From an uncultured Sphingomonadaceae bacterium (GTDB taxonomy: Bacteria; Pseudomonadota; Alphaproteobacteria; Sphingomonadales; Sphingomonadaceae), in the NCBI GenBank assembly GCA_947497455.1, contig CANMGU010000001.1:1054001-1118000 (forward strand): a stretch of 64,000 nucleotides of DNA. Direction: 5' to 3'. The notes beneath the pieces are model-generated. The model had not been told where the DNA came from. It did not search any database and saw only the letters and a list, made by a program, of their open reading frames with translations. Of this stretch, positions 55,080-64,000 are shown one piece after another. The translations under genes and the position numbers were made by a program. Numbering within the stretch: the stretch's first letter is position 1; every line of letters begins with the position of its first letter.

Positions 55080-56630
55080 ATGAACGGCCTTTATGATGAA
55101 ATTCGAGTAGCATTGCACAGCGTCTGGAACAGGCGCTGGCTCGCATTGGCTGTCGCCTGGGGCATATGCCTTTTGGGTTGGCTGGTCGTTGCGTTGATCC
55201 CGAACAGTTATGAATCCAAAGCACGCGTATTCGTAGAGATGCAGTCCATCTTGTCGGACAAAGTCGGCATCGAATCTCGTGACCGCAAAAGAAATATGGA
55301 CCGGGTGCAGGAAACGCTGGCATCCACGATAAATCTGGAAAAAGTGGTTCGCGGGACGGATTTGAACCTTTCGGTTGCTAGCGATCGCGAATTGGCTGGC
55401 AAGGTCGAGATGCTTCGCAAGAATATCGAGATCAAATCGGAAAAGGACAATCTTTTCGAGATTACGGCGACGGCATCTGTCGGCAATCTATCCGATGCTG
55501 AAAACGCGGTTCTGTCCCGTGAAATTGTGCAGAAGATGATCGATATCTTCGTCGAAGAAAACCTTTCCGGTGACCGGGACGAAACCAGTCAGACACTGAA
55601 ATTTCTTGATGGACAACTCGCAAATAGAGAGAAAGCTCTGCAAGAAGCTGAACAAAAACGGGTTGAGTTTGAGACGGAAAACCTGGGACTATTGCCGGGC
55701 GTCGGATCGATCAGTCAGCGGATCGAGGCTTCTCGAGCAGAACTCAGTCAGATTGAATCGCAACTGGCTTCGGCTTCCAGTTCTCTGGCGGCGCTGAACG
55801 GCCAGCTTGCAGGAACACCGCCAACCATTGCTACACCCGGATTTGGCGGAGCCAGTTCCGGCGGTGGTGCACGCGGACAATTGGCGCAGGCGCAAGGGCA
55901 ATTGGCCTCTGCGCGCGCACGAGGATGGACCGACAGTCATCCCGATATCATCGCGATGAAGAGCCAGATTGCGGCCCTTCGTGCGCAGGTGGCTGCACAA
56001 CCCAAAGGTTCTGGCGGTTCAGGCTATCGTACACCAAATCCTGCTTATAGTTCATTGCAAAGCATGCGCGCCGAACGCCAAGCGTCGGTTGCTGCGCTGC
56101 AGGCTCGTAAGAATGCCATTCAGGCAGACATGGCTCAACTTGCATCAAAGCAGTCGCTGGAACCTGGTGTTGCCGCAGAGATGGCACGGATCAATCGCGA
56201 CTATGACGTGCTGAAATCCCAGTATGACAAAATGCTTCAGGATCGTGAGCAGATCAAGTTGCGTGGACAGGTCGAATCGGAAACGGACTCGGTTAAGTTC
56301 AAGGTTATCGATCCCCCGTCTAGTCCACGCTCACCTGCAGCACCCAACCGGCCTCTTTTGCTGGCGATGGTATTATTTGTTGGCATTGGTGGCGGTGTCG
56401 GCGCAGCTTTCGCGATGGGGCAGTTGCAGACCAGTTATCCGACTTCGGCGAAATTGGAAAAAGCCAGCGGATTGCCGGTCATCGGGTCGGTGTCGCAGAT
56501 ATTGACGAGTGGTCAGCGTGTCATCCGGCAAAAGAAAATGCGGTTGTTTTACAGCGCGGGCGGCGCCTTGTTTGGTGTTTTTGCGCTGTTGATGGTCGTG
56601 GAATTTATCCAGCGCGGCATGGTGGCTTGA
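55080..56630 (+). CDS. XrtA-locus chain length determinant protein (Wzz-like)
   Basis: Inner-membrane co-polymerase of 516 residues, TIGR03007 type. The first membrane helix is at about 19-41, followed by the Wzz periplasmic domain (YESKARVFVEMQSIL), a long coiled coil (about 185-400) broken by a Gly-rich stretch (about 255-275, FGGASSGGGARGQLAQ), and two helices near the C-terminus (about 420-445 and 485-508). It controls polymer length and contacts the export lipoprotein and the tyrosine autokinase genes on either side. Confidence 0.9.
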   Translation: MNGLYDEIRVALHSVWNRRWLALAVAWGICLLGWLVVALIPNSYESKARVFVEMQSILSDKVGIESRDRKRNMDRVQETLASTINLEKVVRGTDLNLSVASDRELAGKVEMLRKNIEIKSEKDNLFEITATASVGNLSDAENAVLSREIVQKMIDIFVEENLSGDRDETSQTLKFLDGQLANREKALQEAEQKRVEFETENLGLLPGVGSISQRIEASRAELSQIESQLASASSSLAALNGQLAGTPPTIATPGFGGASSGGGARGQLAQAQGQLASARARGWTDSHPDIIAMKSQIAALRAQVAAQPKGSGGSGYRTPNPAYSSLQSMRAERQASVAALQARKNAIQADMAQLASKQSLEPGVAAEMARINRDYDVLKSQYDKMLQDREQIKLRGQVESETDSVKFKVIDPPSSPRSPAAPNRPLLLAMVLFVGIGGGVGAAFAMGQLQTSYPTSAKLEKASGLPVIGSVSQILTSGQRVIRQKKMRLFYSAGGALFGVFALLMVVEFIQRGMVA

Positions 56631-56639
56631 GGAGAGAAC

Positions 56640-57557
56640 ATGAACAAATATAATCCCCTCAATAAATCAAGTTCTCTGCTGGAACGCGCAGCACAGGTCT
56701 ATGACTATGTTCCTTCTAAGGCGGGCGGTCCTGAACGAAATTACGGACCCGAGATACTAACGCCGGAAACCAAGAAGCAGCAGGTCGTACGGACGCCATC
56801 CCGAAACCAGCCTGCTTATGATGGGCCGCGGGTCATTGTTGATCGCGATAAACTGCGGGAAGCTGGTTTCGTTGTGCCTGATGGTCCGGTCACGGGCATC
56901 TCCGAAGAATTTCGTATCATTAAGCGACAATTATTGATGGCTGCCAAGGGCACAAGCAAACAAGCCGCATTGCCCCATGGCGAGCGTATCTTGATTTGTT
57001 CGGCTCATCCGAATGAGGGCAAGACTTTTTGTGCATTGAATCTCGCACTCTCGATTGCTGCGGAGAAAGACAATGAAGTGCTGCTGGTCGATGCGGATTT
57101 TGCCAAGCCGAGCATATTGTCCAGCCTTGGTCTGGAAGGCAGCAAGGGATTAATGGATGCGCTGGCCGATCCGCAATTGCCAGTTGAACAGTGCATTATC
57201 CACACTGACATTGCCGGTCTTGCCATTCTGCCAGCAGGTGAACAGACTAACGCCGACACCGAATATCTCGCTTCTTCTCGTACACAGGAAGTGCTCAATC
57301 GGTTGACCCAGCATAACCCCAACCGGATTGTTATTTTTGATTCCCCGCCTGCTTTGTCGGCATCACCGGCATCGGTGCTTGCGACTCATGTCGGGCAGGT
57401 CGTGATGATCGTGAAAGCAGACGAAACAACTGAAACAGCCTTGCGCGACGCGCTTAGCCTGATGGCCGGCTGCGACAATATCCAATTGCTCCTGAACGGC
57501 ACGAAATTCTCGCCGACAGGGCGGAGCTTTGGATCCTATTATGGATATGGAGAGTAA
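56640..57557 (+). CDS. XrtA-locus tyrosine-protein kinase (CpsD/CapB-like)
   Basis: Cytoplasmic BY-kinase partner of the chain-length protein, TIGR03018 type, 305 residues. The Walker A-like SAHPNEGKT is at 121-129, Walker A' VLLVDADFAKPS at about 148-158 and Walker B RIVIFDSPPALS at about 230-241. Tyrosines near the C-terminus (SFGSYYGYGE) may be the autophosphorylation cluster. The N-terminal 80 residues are a flexible linker. Phosphorylation cycles should gate polymer assembly and export. Confidence 0.9.
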   Translation: MNKYNPLNKSSSLLERAAQVYDYVPSKAGGPERNYGPEILTPETKKQQVVRTPSRNQPAYDGPRVIVDRDKLREAGFVVPDGPVTGISEEFRIIKRQLLMAAKGTSKQAALPHGERILICSAHPNEGKTFCALNLALSIAAEKDNEVLLVDADFAKPSILSSLGLEGSKGLMDALADPQLPVEQCIIHTDIAGLAILPAGEQTNADTEYLASSRTQEVLNRLTQHNPNRIVIFDSPPALSASPASVLATHVGQVVMIVKADETTETALRDALSLMAGCDNIQLLLNGTKFSPTGRSFGSYYGYGE

Positions 57558-57559
57558 CA

Positions 57560-59182
57560 GTGACCAGCCGTAAACCCATGCGTATGTTGAAATTCGGGGC
57601 GCTGTTTTCGCCGCTGATGATTGTGGCTATGCAGCCGGCGCAAGCCAAGGATCGTAATGTTGAAGTAACGCCCTATCTGGAAGTTCAGCAGGTTCTGGTG
57701 GCCGATCTGAAAAACGGTTCAGACGTTCTGACTTATACGACTGTTGCTGCTGGTATTGAAACTTCAATTCAGACTCGCCAGGCGGAAGCACAGGTCAATT
57801 TGCGCTATGAGCGGCGTTTCTTCTATGAAGATGACATTGGCGACGATGACATATTGAGCGGCCTGGCTCGGGGTAGTGTTCAGGTTGTTCCCAATGTGTT
57901 GGCACTCGAGGCCGGCGGTATTGCAACACGCAGCCGTATCGATATTCGCGGTGAAGCGCCGTCCAATACGGTTGGCAACATAGACAATGTAACCCAAGTC
58001 TATTCGGTATATGCTGGACCATCCTTATCGACAAATATCGGCGCACTGGATGTGAATGCCAACTACCGCGTTGGGTATACAAAGGTTGAAAGTGAAGATA
58101 CCGGTATATTGCCGCCTGGTCAGTTGCCGATTGATATTTTCGACGACTCAGTCAGCCATTCGGCTAGCGCCAGCGTTGGCATGAGTCCGGGTGATCTGCC
58201 ATTTGGTTGGTCTGTCGGTGCAGGTTATGAACGTGAAGATGCCGGGCAATTGGATCAGCGTTTCGAGGGCAAATATGTTCGCGCCGATGTAACGGTTCCG
58301 GTGACGCCAACGGTCGCGCTTGTCGGCGGTGTTGGCTATGAAGATATTGAAATTTCCGAACGCGATGCGTTGCGGGATGTTAACGGCGATCCAGTGGTCG
58401 ACAATGACGGCCGCTTGGTGACTGATGAAGCGTCTCCTCGCCTGCTGTCTTATGATGAAGACGGACTGATTTGGGATGCTGGTGTGCTGTGGCGTCCTAG
58501 CCGGCGGACCTCTCTCGAGGCGCGTGTCGGACGCCGCTATGGCAGCACGACCTATGCTGGTAGCCTTGGCTATCAACCGAACGAGAACACATCGCTGAAT
58601 GTGTCGGTCTATGACACTGTGTCGGGCTTTGGTAATTTGCTGAACGACAACCTCGCATCATTGGGGACCAGTTTTTCCAGCAGCCGCAATCCGCTAAGTG
58701 GCGAACTTAATGGATGTGCTTTTGGCCAGACGAGTAGCCTGTGTTTCAATGATGCTCTGCAATCGGCAGCGTCTTCTTCGTTTCGCGCGCGCGGTGTGAA
58801 TGCCCAACTCGCATATGGCTATAATGGATGGAATACTGCGGTAGCGGCAGGCTATTCGCGCCGTCGTTTCTTCGCTTCACAACTGGGCGGATTATCAAGT
58901 GTCGATGGGCTGGTGGACGAAAACTACTATGCCAACCTGTCAATTGGCCGCCAGATTGATGCCCGCTCCAGCTTTGATACCAATGTCTACGCAAACCTTC
59001 TGGATAGTGGTTTTGCAGGCGCGCCCAATGTGCTCGCTCTGGGCGCAAATGCGGCCTATTATCGTCAGATCATACCAGGTCTGACCGGTACTGCAGCGGT
59101 TGGCTTGGATAGCTTTCAACAGGATGGTTTTGATAGCGAACTTACAGCCTCTGCGCTGCTCGGACTACAATATGAATTTTAA
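57560..59182 (+). CDS. TIGR03016-type outer-membrane beta-barrel protein
   Basis: 540-residue protein with a signal peptide (about 1-31, PAQAKD) and many amphipathic strands ending in Phe (LLGLQYEF), consistent with an outer-membrane barrel. It is of the PEP-CTERM-system family TIGR03016 conserved in XrtA loci. Function unproven; a role in polymer secretion is likely from its position between kinase and ATPase genes. The start is GTG 57560 behind GGAGAG; ATGs at 57578 and 57584 are alternatives. Confidence 0.85.
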   Translation: MTSRKPMRMLKFGALFSPLMIVAMQPAQAKDRNVEVTPYLEVQQVLVADLKNGSDVLTYTTVAAGIETSIQTRQAEAQVNLRYERRFFYEDDIGDDDILSGLARGSVQVVPNVLALEAGGIATRSRIDIRGEAPSNTVGNIDNVTQVYSVYAGPSLSTNIGALDVNANYRVGYTKVESEDTGILPPGQLPIDIFDDSVSHSASASVGMSPGDLPFGWSVGAGYEREDAGQLDQRFEGKYVRADVTVPVTPTVALVGGVGYEDIEISERDALRDVNGDPVVDNDGRLVTDEASPRLLSYDEDGLIWDAGVLWRPSRRTSLEARVGRRYGSTTYAGSLGYQPNENTSLNVSVYDTVSGFGNLLNDNLASLGTSFSSSRNPLSGELNGCAFGQTSSLCFNDALQSAASSSFRARGVNAQLAYGYNGWNTAVAAGYSRRRFFASQLGGLSSVDGLVDENYYANLSIGRQIDARSSFDTNVYANLLDSGFAGAPNVLALGANAAYYRQIIPGLTGTAAVGLDSFQQDGFDSELTASALLGLQYEF

Positions 59183-59217
59183 ACACATCACCGCAAGAGT
59201 AGGTGGGAGATACCAGT

Positions 59218-60504
59218 ATGTATGAAGAATTTTATGGATTGAAAAGTCGGCCATTCCAGCTGACCCCGGATCCGCATTATTATTTTGAAAGCCTGACCCA
59301 CCGAAAGGCTTTGTCTTACCTGGGCTATGGTCTTGCGCAGGGTGAAGGTTTCATTGTCATCACGGGTGATGTCGGTGCCGGCAAAACCACTCTGGTTAGT
59401 CACTTGATGGCAACCATCGATCGCGAGCGATTGGCCGCAGCGAATGTTGTGACCACTGCTTTGGACAGTAAGGATATTGTGCGCGTCGTTGCGAACAACT
59501 TCGATATTGAAACCGAAGGCATGGACAAGGCGCAACTGCTCAGTGCTTTTGAAGAATTTCTGCACAGTGAAGCGCGTGCGGGACGGCGGTGTTTGCTGAT
59601 CGTTGATGAATCGCAAAATCTGCCTACCAGCGCTCTGGAAGAGCTGCGGATGCTGTCCAATTTCCAATTAGGCGGGCAGGCTTTGCTGCAGATATTCCTT
59701 CTCGGCCAGCCTGAATTCCGAGACCTGTTACAAAGCTCTGATCGACTGGAGCAGCTACGCCAGCGGGTGATTGCCAACCATCATCTTGAACCGATGGAAG
59801 CGCATGAAATTGAGCCCTATATTACGCACCGACTAGCGAAGAGCGGTTGGTCTGGGCGTCCCAAAATCACATCCGATGTCTTCTCTTTGCTCTATAGTGA
59901 AACCGGAGGTGTGCCGCGCAAGATCAATACGCTGATGAGCCGTGTCTTGCTTATGGGAGCTGTCGAGCATGCTGAGCTTATTGATCAAGCTTTGGTTGGC
60001 CGGGTACTCGCCGACCTGAACGGGGAAGAAGTCGACATTGTCGAGCCTGAGATTGAATTTGATCCAGCGACCGCAAAAAGCCCGTTGTGGGAGAAACCTG
60101 CTCGTGCGGCCGAAAAGCAGGTCGAACCCGAACTGGTTTCGGCTCCAGAAGAGTTTACGCCTGCAGCGCCAGTTGCTGATGCGGAATTGCAAAGCGCACT
60201 AACAAGCAGTTCTGAGGAAGCGTCAGATGATCATGAAGTTCTGCCTTTCAGACATGCGGATAGCGTTCCTGTGCAGGAGGTTGAAGAGCCCGTCGCTGTA
60301 AATCCATCACCGGTTGCCCAACCCGTATCAGACGATGCAACAGCAGACAGCATGGGGATCATATCCAAAAGGCTCGCTGCGATTGAATCCCGTATGGATA
60401 ATCAGGACGAAAGTCTGCATCGTGTATTGACGATGCTTGTCGACTGGGTCGAAAGCGACATCCGAAGCAAGGAAAGCTATGTCAATGCAGGACGCGCGGC
60501 CTGA
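59218..60504 (+). CDS. XrtA-associated ATPase with acidic C-terminal tail
   Basis: ExeA/GspA-like AAA ATPase, TIGR03015 type. From ATG 59218, eight bases after GGGAGA, it has 428 residues. The first motif is MYEEFYGLKSRPFQLTPDP, Walker A is GDVGAGKTT (50-58), Walker B is CLLIVDESQN at about 121-130, and sensor residues lie in FLLGQPEFRD. The core ends near residue 285. The last 140 residues are acidic and low-complexity, with a short helical end, and probably mediate protein contacts. Exact role unknown. Confidence 0.88.
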   Translation: MYEEFYGLKSRPFQLTPDPHYYFESLTHRKALSYLGYGLAQGEGFIVITGDVGAGKTTLVSHLMATIDRERLAAANVVTTALDSKDIVRVVANNFDIETEGMDKAQLLSAFEEFLHSEARAGRRCLLIVDESQNLPTSALEELRMLSNFQLGGQALLQIFLLGQPEFRDLLQSSDRLEQLRQRVIANHHLEPMEAHEIEPYITHRLAKSGWSGRPKITSDVFSLLYSETGGVPRKINTLMSRVLLMGAVEHAELIDQALVGRVLADLNGEEVDIVEPEIEFDPATAKSPLWEKPARAAEKQVEPELVSAPEEFTPAAPVADAELQSALTSSSEEASDDHEVLPFRHADSVPVQEVEEPVAVNPSPVAQPVSDDATADSMGIISKRLAAIESRMDNQDESLHRVLTMLVDWVESDIRSKESYVNAGRAA

Positions 60505-61381
60505 ACCCATAGAAAAGGCGAGAAAAGCAAATGCTTTGCTCAATGCTATGTCGGTGGATATCGAAGACTGGTTTCAGGTCGGAGCCTTTGAAACGGTCAT
60601 CGATCGTGCCGATTGGGACGGCTTGGAACATCGTGTTGAACGCAATAGCAATGCGGTTCTCGATCTTTTCGAAGAAGTCGGAATCAAGGCAACTTTTTTT
60701 ACGCTCGGCTGGGTAGCAGAACGCTATCCCAAGTTGATGCAACGCATCGTTGAAGCGGGGCATGAGGTCGCCAGTCACGGCTATGATCATGCGCGCGTTT
60801 TTACAATGACTGCGGAGCAATTTCGAGATGATCTGAAGCACAGCCGGAAAATCCTCGAAGACACGTGCGGACGAGCTGTGACCGGATATCGTGCGCCAAG
60901 CTTCTCCATCGACGAACGCACACCATGGGCACATGAGATATTGGCCGAGCAGGGGTATCTTTATTCATCCAGTGTCGCGCCGATCAGGCATGATCATTAT
61001 GGTTGGGCAGGCTCACCGCGTTTTGCCTGGAAGCCGGTGGCAGGATCGGATTTGATAGAGTTGCCGGTTACGACGGTAAAAGTCGGGAATCGAGTTCTGG
61101 CATCAGGAGGCGGCGGGTTTTTTCGGCTACTTCCATACGTGCTCTATGATCGAGCTATTCGTAAGATGCACAAGGATGACGGACGTGGTGCAATCTTCTA
61201 TTTCCACCCTTGGGAAATTGACCCGCAGCAACCACGGGTTGGCAATGCGCCGCTCAAGTCGAAGCTGCGTCATTATACCAATCTGGGAATCATGCGTTCC
61301 AAACTTGTCCGTGTCGGTAGAGATTTCCGTTGGGGAAGAGTGGATGAACTCGCCTCTTTGGAGGCGGAGCTAGCGCAATGA
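60479..61381 (+). CDS. XrtA system polysaccharide deacetylase
   Basis: NodB-like carbohydrate esterase 4 with a C-terminal DUF3473 part (TIGR03006), about 300 residues. The metal-site motif MSVDIEDWFQVGAFE has D27 and D30. H100 and H104 are in ASHGYDHARV, and RAPSFSI follows. It lacks a signal peptide, so it may act on lipid-linked sugar before export. ATG 60479 overlaps the ATPase end by 26 bases; ATG 60548 would remove a poorly conserved start. It overlaps the FemAB gene by ATGA. Confidence 0.88.
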   Translation: MSMQDARPEPIEKARKANALLNAMSVDIEDWFQVGAFETVIDRADWDGLEHRVERNSNAVLDLFEEVGIKATFFTLGWVAERYPKLMQRIVEAGHEVASHGYDHARVFTMTAEQFRDDLKHSRKILEDTCGRAVTGYRAPSFSIDERTPWAHEILAEQGYLYSSSVAPIRHDHYGWAGSPRFAWKPVAGSDLIELPVTTVKVGNRVLASGGGGFFRLLPYVLYDRAIRKMHKDDGRGAIFYFHPWEIDPQQPRVGNAPLKSKLRHYTNLGIMRSKLVRVGRDFRWGRVDELASLEAELAQ

Positions 61382-62451
61382 ACATGCCTTTCTCACTCAA
61401 GGCGTTAGACGTTCGTGTTTTGGATCAGGATGATCCGAACGAACTGGCGCGCATTGACAAGTTTGTCCAAGAACATGTTCAGGGCACCGCTTTCCATCGA
61501 CCAGCCTGGATGCGGGCCGTTTCTAAGGCTTGCGGGCATGAATGGTGTTACATGTTAGCGGAGAACAGCCAAGGCGATATCGAGGCTCTGTTGCCACTGC
61601 ATCTGATCCATTCTGCGTTATTCGGACGCGCATTAGTCTCATCGGGCTTCGCTGTCGGCGGAGGCGTGCTGAGCACAAGCGATCAGGCAACTCAAATGCT
61701 GGCCGATGCAATATGGGATTTTGCCGAGAGACATAGCTTTCCAACAGTTGAGTTACGCGGCGGACCTAGTCCCGGCCAGAACTGGCAGAACAAGGACGGT
61801 ATCTATGCGGGCTTTGTGACCGATCTTGCCACGAGTGATGACGACCAATTGCTCGCCATACCACGCAAGCAACGCGCAGAGATTCGCAAAGGCCTGAAGA
61901 ACGATCTTGCCATTCGTATCGGTAACAGCGAGCAGGATCGCGCGGATCATTACGCTGTATACGCAGAAAGCGTACGTAACCTTGGGACGCCGGTTTTCCC
62001 CAAGGCATTGTTTGATGAAGTTCTGGATGGGTTTGGAACTGACGCGGACATTTTGACCGTGTTGGATGATGAAAAGCCAGTGGCGAGCGTATTGAGCCTG
62101 TATCACGACGGAATCGTAATGCCCTACTGGGGCGGAGGTACGTTCGATGCACGTCGCCTTCGGGCCAATGATGTGATGTACTATGCGCTGATGAACCATG
62201 CCCGTGAAAGGGGTTGCCTGCGTTTTGATTTTGGCCGTTCCAAGGCCGGAACCGGGGCCTATTCCTTTAAGAAAAACTGGGGCTTTGAACCGATGCCACT
62301 ATCCTATGCGGTTCGGACCGCTGATGGCGAAGACGCGCGCGATGTGAATCCGCTGAGTCCGAAATACCGAATACAGGTTGCTGTGTGGCAGAGGCTGCCG
62401 CTTTCCATGGCAAATCGACTGGGGCCGCTGATCGCAAAAGGCCTTGGTTGA
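61378..62451 (+). CDS. XrtA-locus FemAB family protein
   Basis: 357-residue GNAT-fold transferase, TIGR03019 type. The core has HVQGTAFHRPAWMRAVSKACGHEW (in parts), LRGGPSPGQNW, IPRKQRAEIRKGLKNDL and RFDFGRSKAGTGAYSFKKNWGFEPMPLSYAV (in parts). FemAB proteins add aminoacyl groups using aminoacyl-tRNA, but this subfamily may use acyl-CoA or acyl-ACP. It overlaps both neighbours by 4 and 1 bp, so it is tightly co-translated. Confidence 0.88.
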   Translation: MNMPFSLKALDVRVLDQDDPNELARIDKFVQEHVQGTAFHRPAWMRAVSKACGHEWCYMLAENSQGDIEALLPLHLIHSALFGRALVSSGFAVGGGVLSTSDQATQMLADAIWDFAERHSFPTVELRGGPSPGQNWQNKDGIYAGFVTDLATSDDDQLLAIPRKQRAEIRKGLKNDLAIRIGNSEQDRADHYAVYAESVRNLGTPVFPKALFDEVLDGFGTDADILTVLDDEKPVASVLSLYHDGIVMPYWGGGTFDARRLRANDVMYYALMNHARERGCLRFDFGRSKAGTGAYSFKKNWGFEPMPLSYAVRTADGEDARDVNPLSPKYRIQVAVWQRLPLSMANRLGPLIAKGLG

Positions 62452-63674
62452 TGGGTGAGATTTTATTCCTGACCCACCGCGTGCCATGGCCGCCCGATCG
62501 CGGCGACAAGATACGCGCGCACCATATCCTGCGTAAGTTGATGGAATATCGGCCGGTACACCTGGGCTGCTTCGCTGATGATATTATAGAGGAAACCGCA
62601 GAGAGTGATATCAAGCAAGCTCTCGCTTCGTTTCAGATCGTCCGACGAACTAAGCCCAACTGGTGGGCGGGTATACAAGCCCTCGCTTCTGGACGGCCAG
62701 TCTCGCTAACGGCATTCGGGAGTGCGGTGATACGGAGCTATGTCCGCAACACCCTGTCAACGCGGACAATTGACTGCATATTCGTTTTCTCAGGTCAGAT
62801 GGCTCAATTTATTCCTGCAGGGTTTTCCGGCAAGGTGATAATGGATTTCGTTGATGTCGATAGCGCCAAATTTGAAAGTTACGCCGCTGAAGGATTTGGT
62901 CCGATGACCTGGATCAACCGGCGCGAAGGGAAATTATTGCGGGCTTTCGAAAGGCAGATTGGTGAGCGCGCAGATCAATCGCTCTTTGTCAGTGAAGCCG
63001 AAGCACAGCTTTTCCGGCAACGTTCGGATCTCGATGATCAGAAGGTTCGAGCGGTCGGTAACGGGATTGATCTGGATTTCTATGATCCGGTGAAAGTTGC
63101 CGCAACGGAACTCCCGCATGAAGGGCCATTGATCGTCTTTACCGGACAGATGGATTATCGTCCAAATGTCGAAGCGGTTACCAGCTTCGCGAAAGAGGTG
63201 ATGCCCAAAATCCTTCAGCAACATCCCGATGTGCAATTTGCGATTGTAGGTCGGGCGCCGACGTCCGATGTGGCCCGGCTTGATGGTATGAACGGCACGA
63301 TGGTGATCGGAAGCGTTGATGATATCCGGTGTTGGCTAAAGGCCGCCGATATCGTGGTTGCGCCCCTGCGTATTGCGCGGGGTATCCAGAACAAGGTTCT
63401 CGAGGCAATGGCGATGGGCAAGCCAGTCGTGGCTTCCGCTCCCGCAGCGCAGGGTATTGCCGCGATTAACGGCGAGCATTTTTATGTCGCCGACGATGTG
63501 CAGCATGAAGCAATGCTGGTTAGTGAACTATTGTCCGACGGTGAAAAATCTAAAATGCTTGGCGATAAAGCCAGCGCGTTGATCCGCTCTGATTATAGTT
63601 GGAAAACCCAGCTTTCTGATATTGCCAGCCTATGCGATATTGATCGGGGAAAACTTCTCGAGGCGGTGGAATGA
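62451..63674 (+). CDS. XrtA-locus glycosyltransferase (TIGR03087, Stp1-like)
   Basis: 407-residue GT-B fold sugar transferase. The start at ATG 62451 shares one base with the previous TGA. The N-terminal donor region starts EILFLTHRVPWPPDRGDKIRAHH, a hallmark of the subfamily. The C-terminal nucleotide-sugar part has VFTGQMDYRPNVEAVTSF, FAIVGRAPTSDV and RGIQNKVLEAMAMGKPVVASAPAAQGI (in parts). It probably adds a sugar to the lipid-linked repeat unit. It overlaps xrtA by ATGA. Confidence 0.9.
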   Translation: MGEILFLTHRVPWPPDRGDKIRAHHILRKLMEYRPVHLGCFADDIIEETAESDIKQALASFQIVRRTKPNWWAGIQALASGRPVSLTAFGSAVIRSYVRNTLSTRTIDCIFVFSGQMAQFIPAGFSGKVIMDFVDVDSAKFESYAAEGFGPMTWINRREGKLLRAFERQIGERADQSLFVSEAEAQLFRQRSDLDDQKVRAVGNGIDLDFYDPVKVAATELPHEGPLIVFTGQMDYRPNVEAVTSFAKEVMPKILQQHPDVQFAIVGRAPTSDVARLDGMNGTMVIGSVDDIRCWLKAADIVVAPLRIARGIQNKVLEAMAMGKPVVASAPAAQGIAAINGEHFYVADDVQHEAMLVSELLSDGEKSKMLGDKASALIRSDYSWKTQLSDIASLCDIDRGKLLEAVE

Positions 63675-64000
63675 GAAGCGCTGCAATCAATCAACGGATA
63701 GGCGAGGGTGTAGAGGCATCGGACGATGGCCTTTGGACAAGGCATCTGCGTCTGTTGGCTCTGACCGTTGCGGCAATCCTGATAGTGTTTTGGCGCGATG
63801 GCCTAGCGATGCTTGACGCTTGGTGGAATGTGTCGACTTATAATCATTGTCTGCTGATCGGCCCGATCATTTTCTGGCTGGTGCAACAGCGGCGCGAGGA
63901 GTTGGTAAAAATTGCACCTGCGATTTGGACTCCGGGATTGTTCTGGATGGGGTTGGCGGCTGCCGGTTGGTTACTTGGCGAAGCGGCTGGAGTGTCATTC
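63671..64000 (+). CDS. xrtA: Exosortase A (XrtA), partial at right edge
   Basis: First 110 residues of a multi-pass membrane protein. After a polar N-terminus it has helices at about 28-42, 57-76 and 88-105. The signature WWNVSTYNHCLLIGPIIFWLV (in part) matches the exosortase A N-terminus. Exosortases are transpeptidase-like cysteine proteases that cut PEP-CTERM signals. The catalytic Cys, Arg and His lie beyond the window, so integrity cannot be judged. ATG 63671 overlaps the glycosyltransferase stop. Confidence 0.9.
   Translation, partial: MRSAAINQRIGEGVEASDDGLWTRHLRLLALTVAAILIVFWRDGLAMLDAWWNVSTYNHCLLIGPIIFWLVQQRREELVKIAPAIWTPGLFWMGLAAAGWLLGEAAGVSF

Overview
The window is an ordinary chromosomal stretch of an alphaproteobacterium, most likely a marine-type sphingomonad (Sphingomonadales; Parasphingorhabdus, Sphingorhabdus or Sphingopyxis would fit; the genus is inference). 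Supporting signs are the DUF2794 gene, the combined Pho/Pst locus with N-terminally extended PstA and PstC, the fbc-type cytochrome bc1 operon, a QueE with a CX14CX2C cluster, the HPr-rel-A gene set and a complete XrtA (exosortase A) exopolysaccharide locus. No rRNA, insertion sequence, prophage, integrase or CRISPR array was seen. There is one tRNA, tRNA-Arg(TCT).

Layout. 0.2-2.7 kb: cysE, DUF2794 and a phosphate-selective-type porin. 2.8-10.3 kb: complete phosphate-starvation operon phoR-pstS-pstC-pstA-pstB-phoU-phoB on the minus strand, with a clear Pho box across the phoR stop codon and a stem-loop between pstS and pstC. 10.5-13.2 kb: a Tat-exported small protein followed by the HPr-rel-A set (PqqD-like chaperone, HprK-like kinase, nucleotidyltransferase). 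13.2-19.2 kb: gph, glmU, an acetyltransferase, a VapBC-like toxin-antitoxin pair with an operator over the start codon, glmS, osmC and a GFA-family gene. 19.3-30.6 kb: katG, argD-argF-hslO, a probable small RNA, queC-queE, lipB, hemF, trmL and small genes. 30.7-33.5 kb: petABC. 33.6-41.4 kb: PilZ protein, glpK, NUDIX hydrolase, tRNA-Arg, SDR and GMC oxidoreductases, and an exported protein.

41.6-47.4 kb is an accessory stretch of small regulated modules: enoyl-CoA hydratase against a PadR-led operon carrying a styrene-oxide-isomerase-like membrane protein and a ferritin-like metal-dependent hydrolase, a MarR-led redox operon whose promoter sits inside a perfect 18-bp palindrome, then hemolysin III and a VOC gene flanked by short direct repeats. 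47.6-48.5 kb: trxB.

48.5-64.0 kb is the XrtA locus. A minus-strand arm (acetyltransferase, acyl carrier protein, hydrolase 2, hydrolase 1) and a plus-strand arm (acyl-CoA ligase, PLP decarboxylase, OM export lipoprotein, chain-length determinant, tyrosine autokinase, TIGR03016 barrel, ATPase, polysaccharide deacetylase, FemAB, glycosyltransferase, xrtA) diverge from a gap of only about 32 bp. xrtA is cut by the right edge. Together these genes should build, modify and export an exopolysaccharide and process PEP-CTERM proteins; no PEP-CTERM substrate is encoded in the window.
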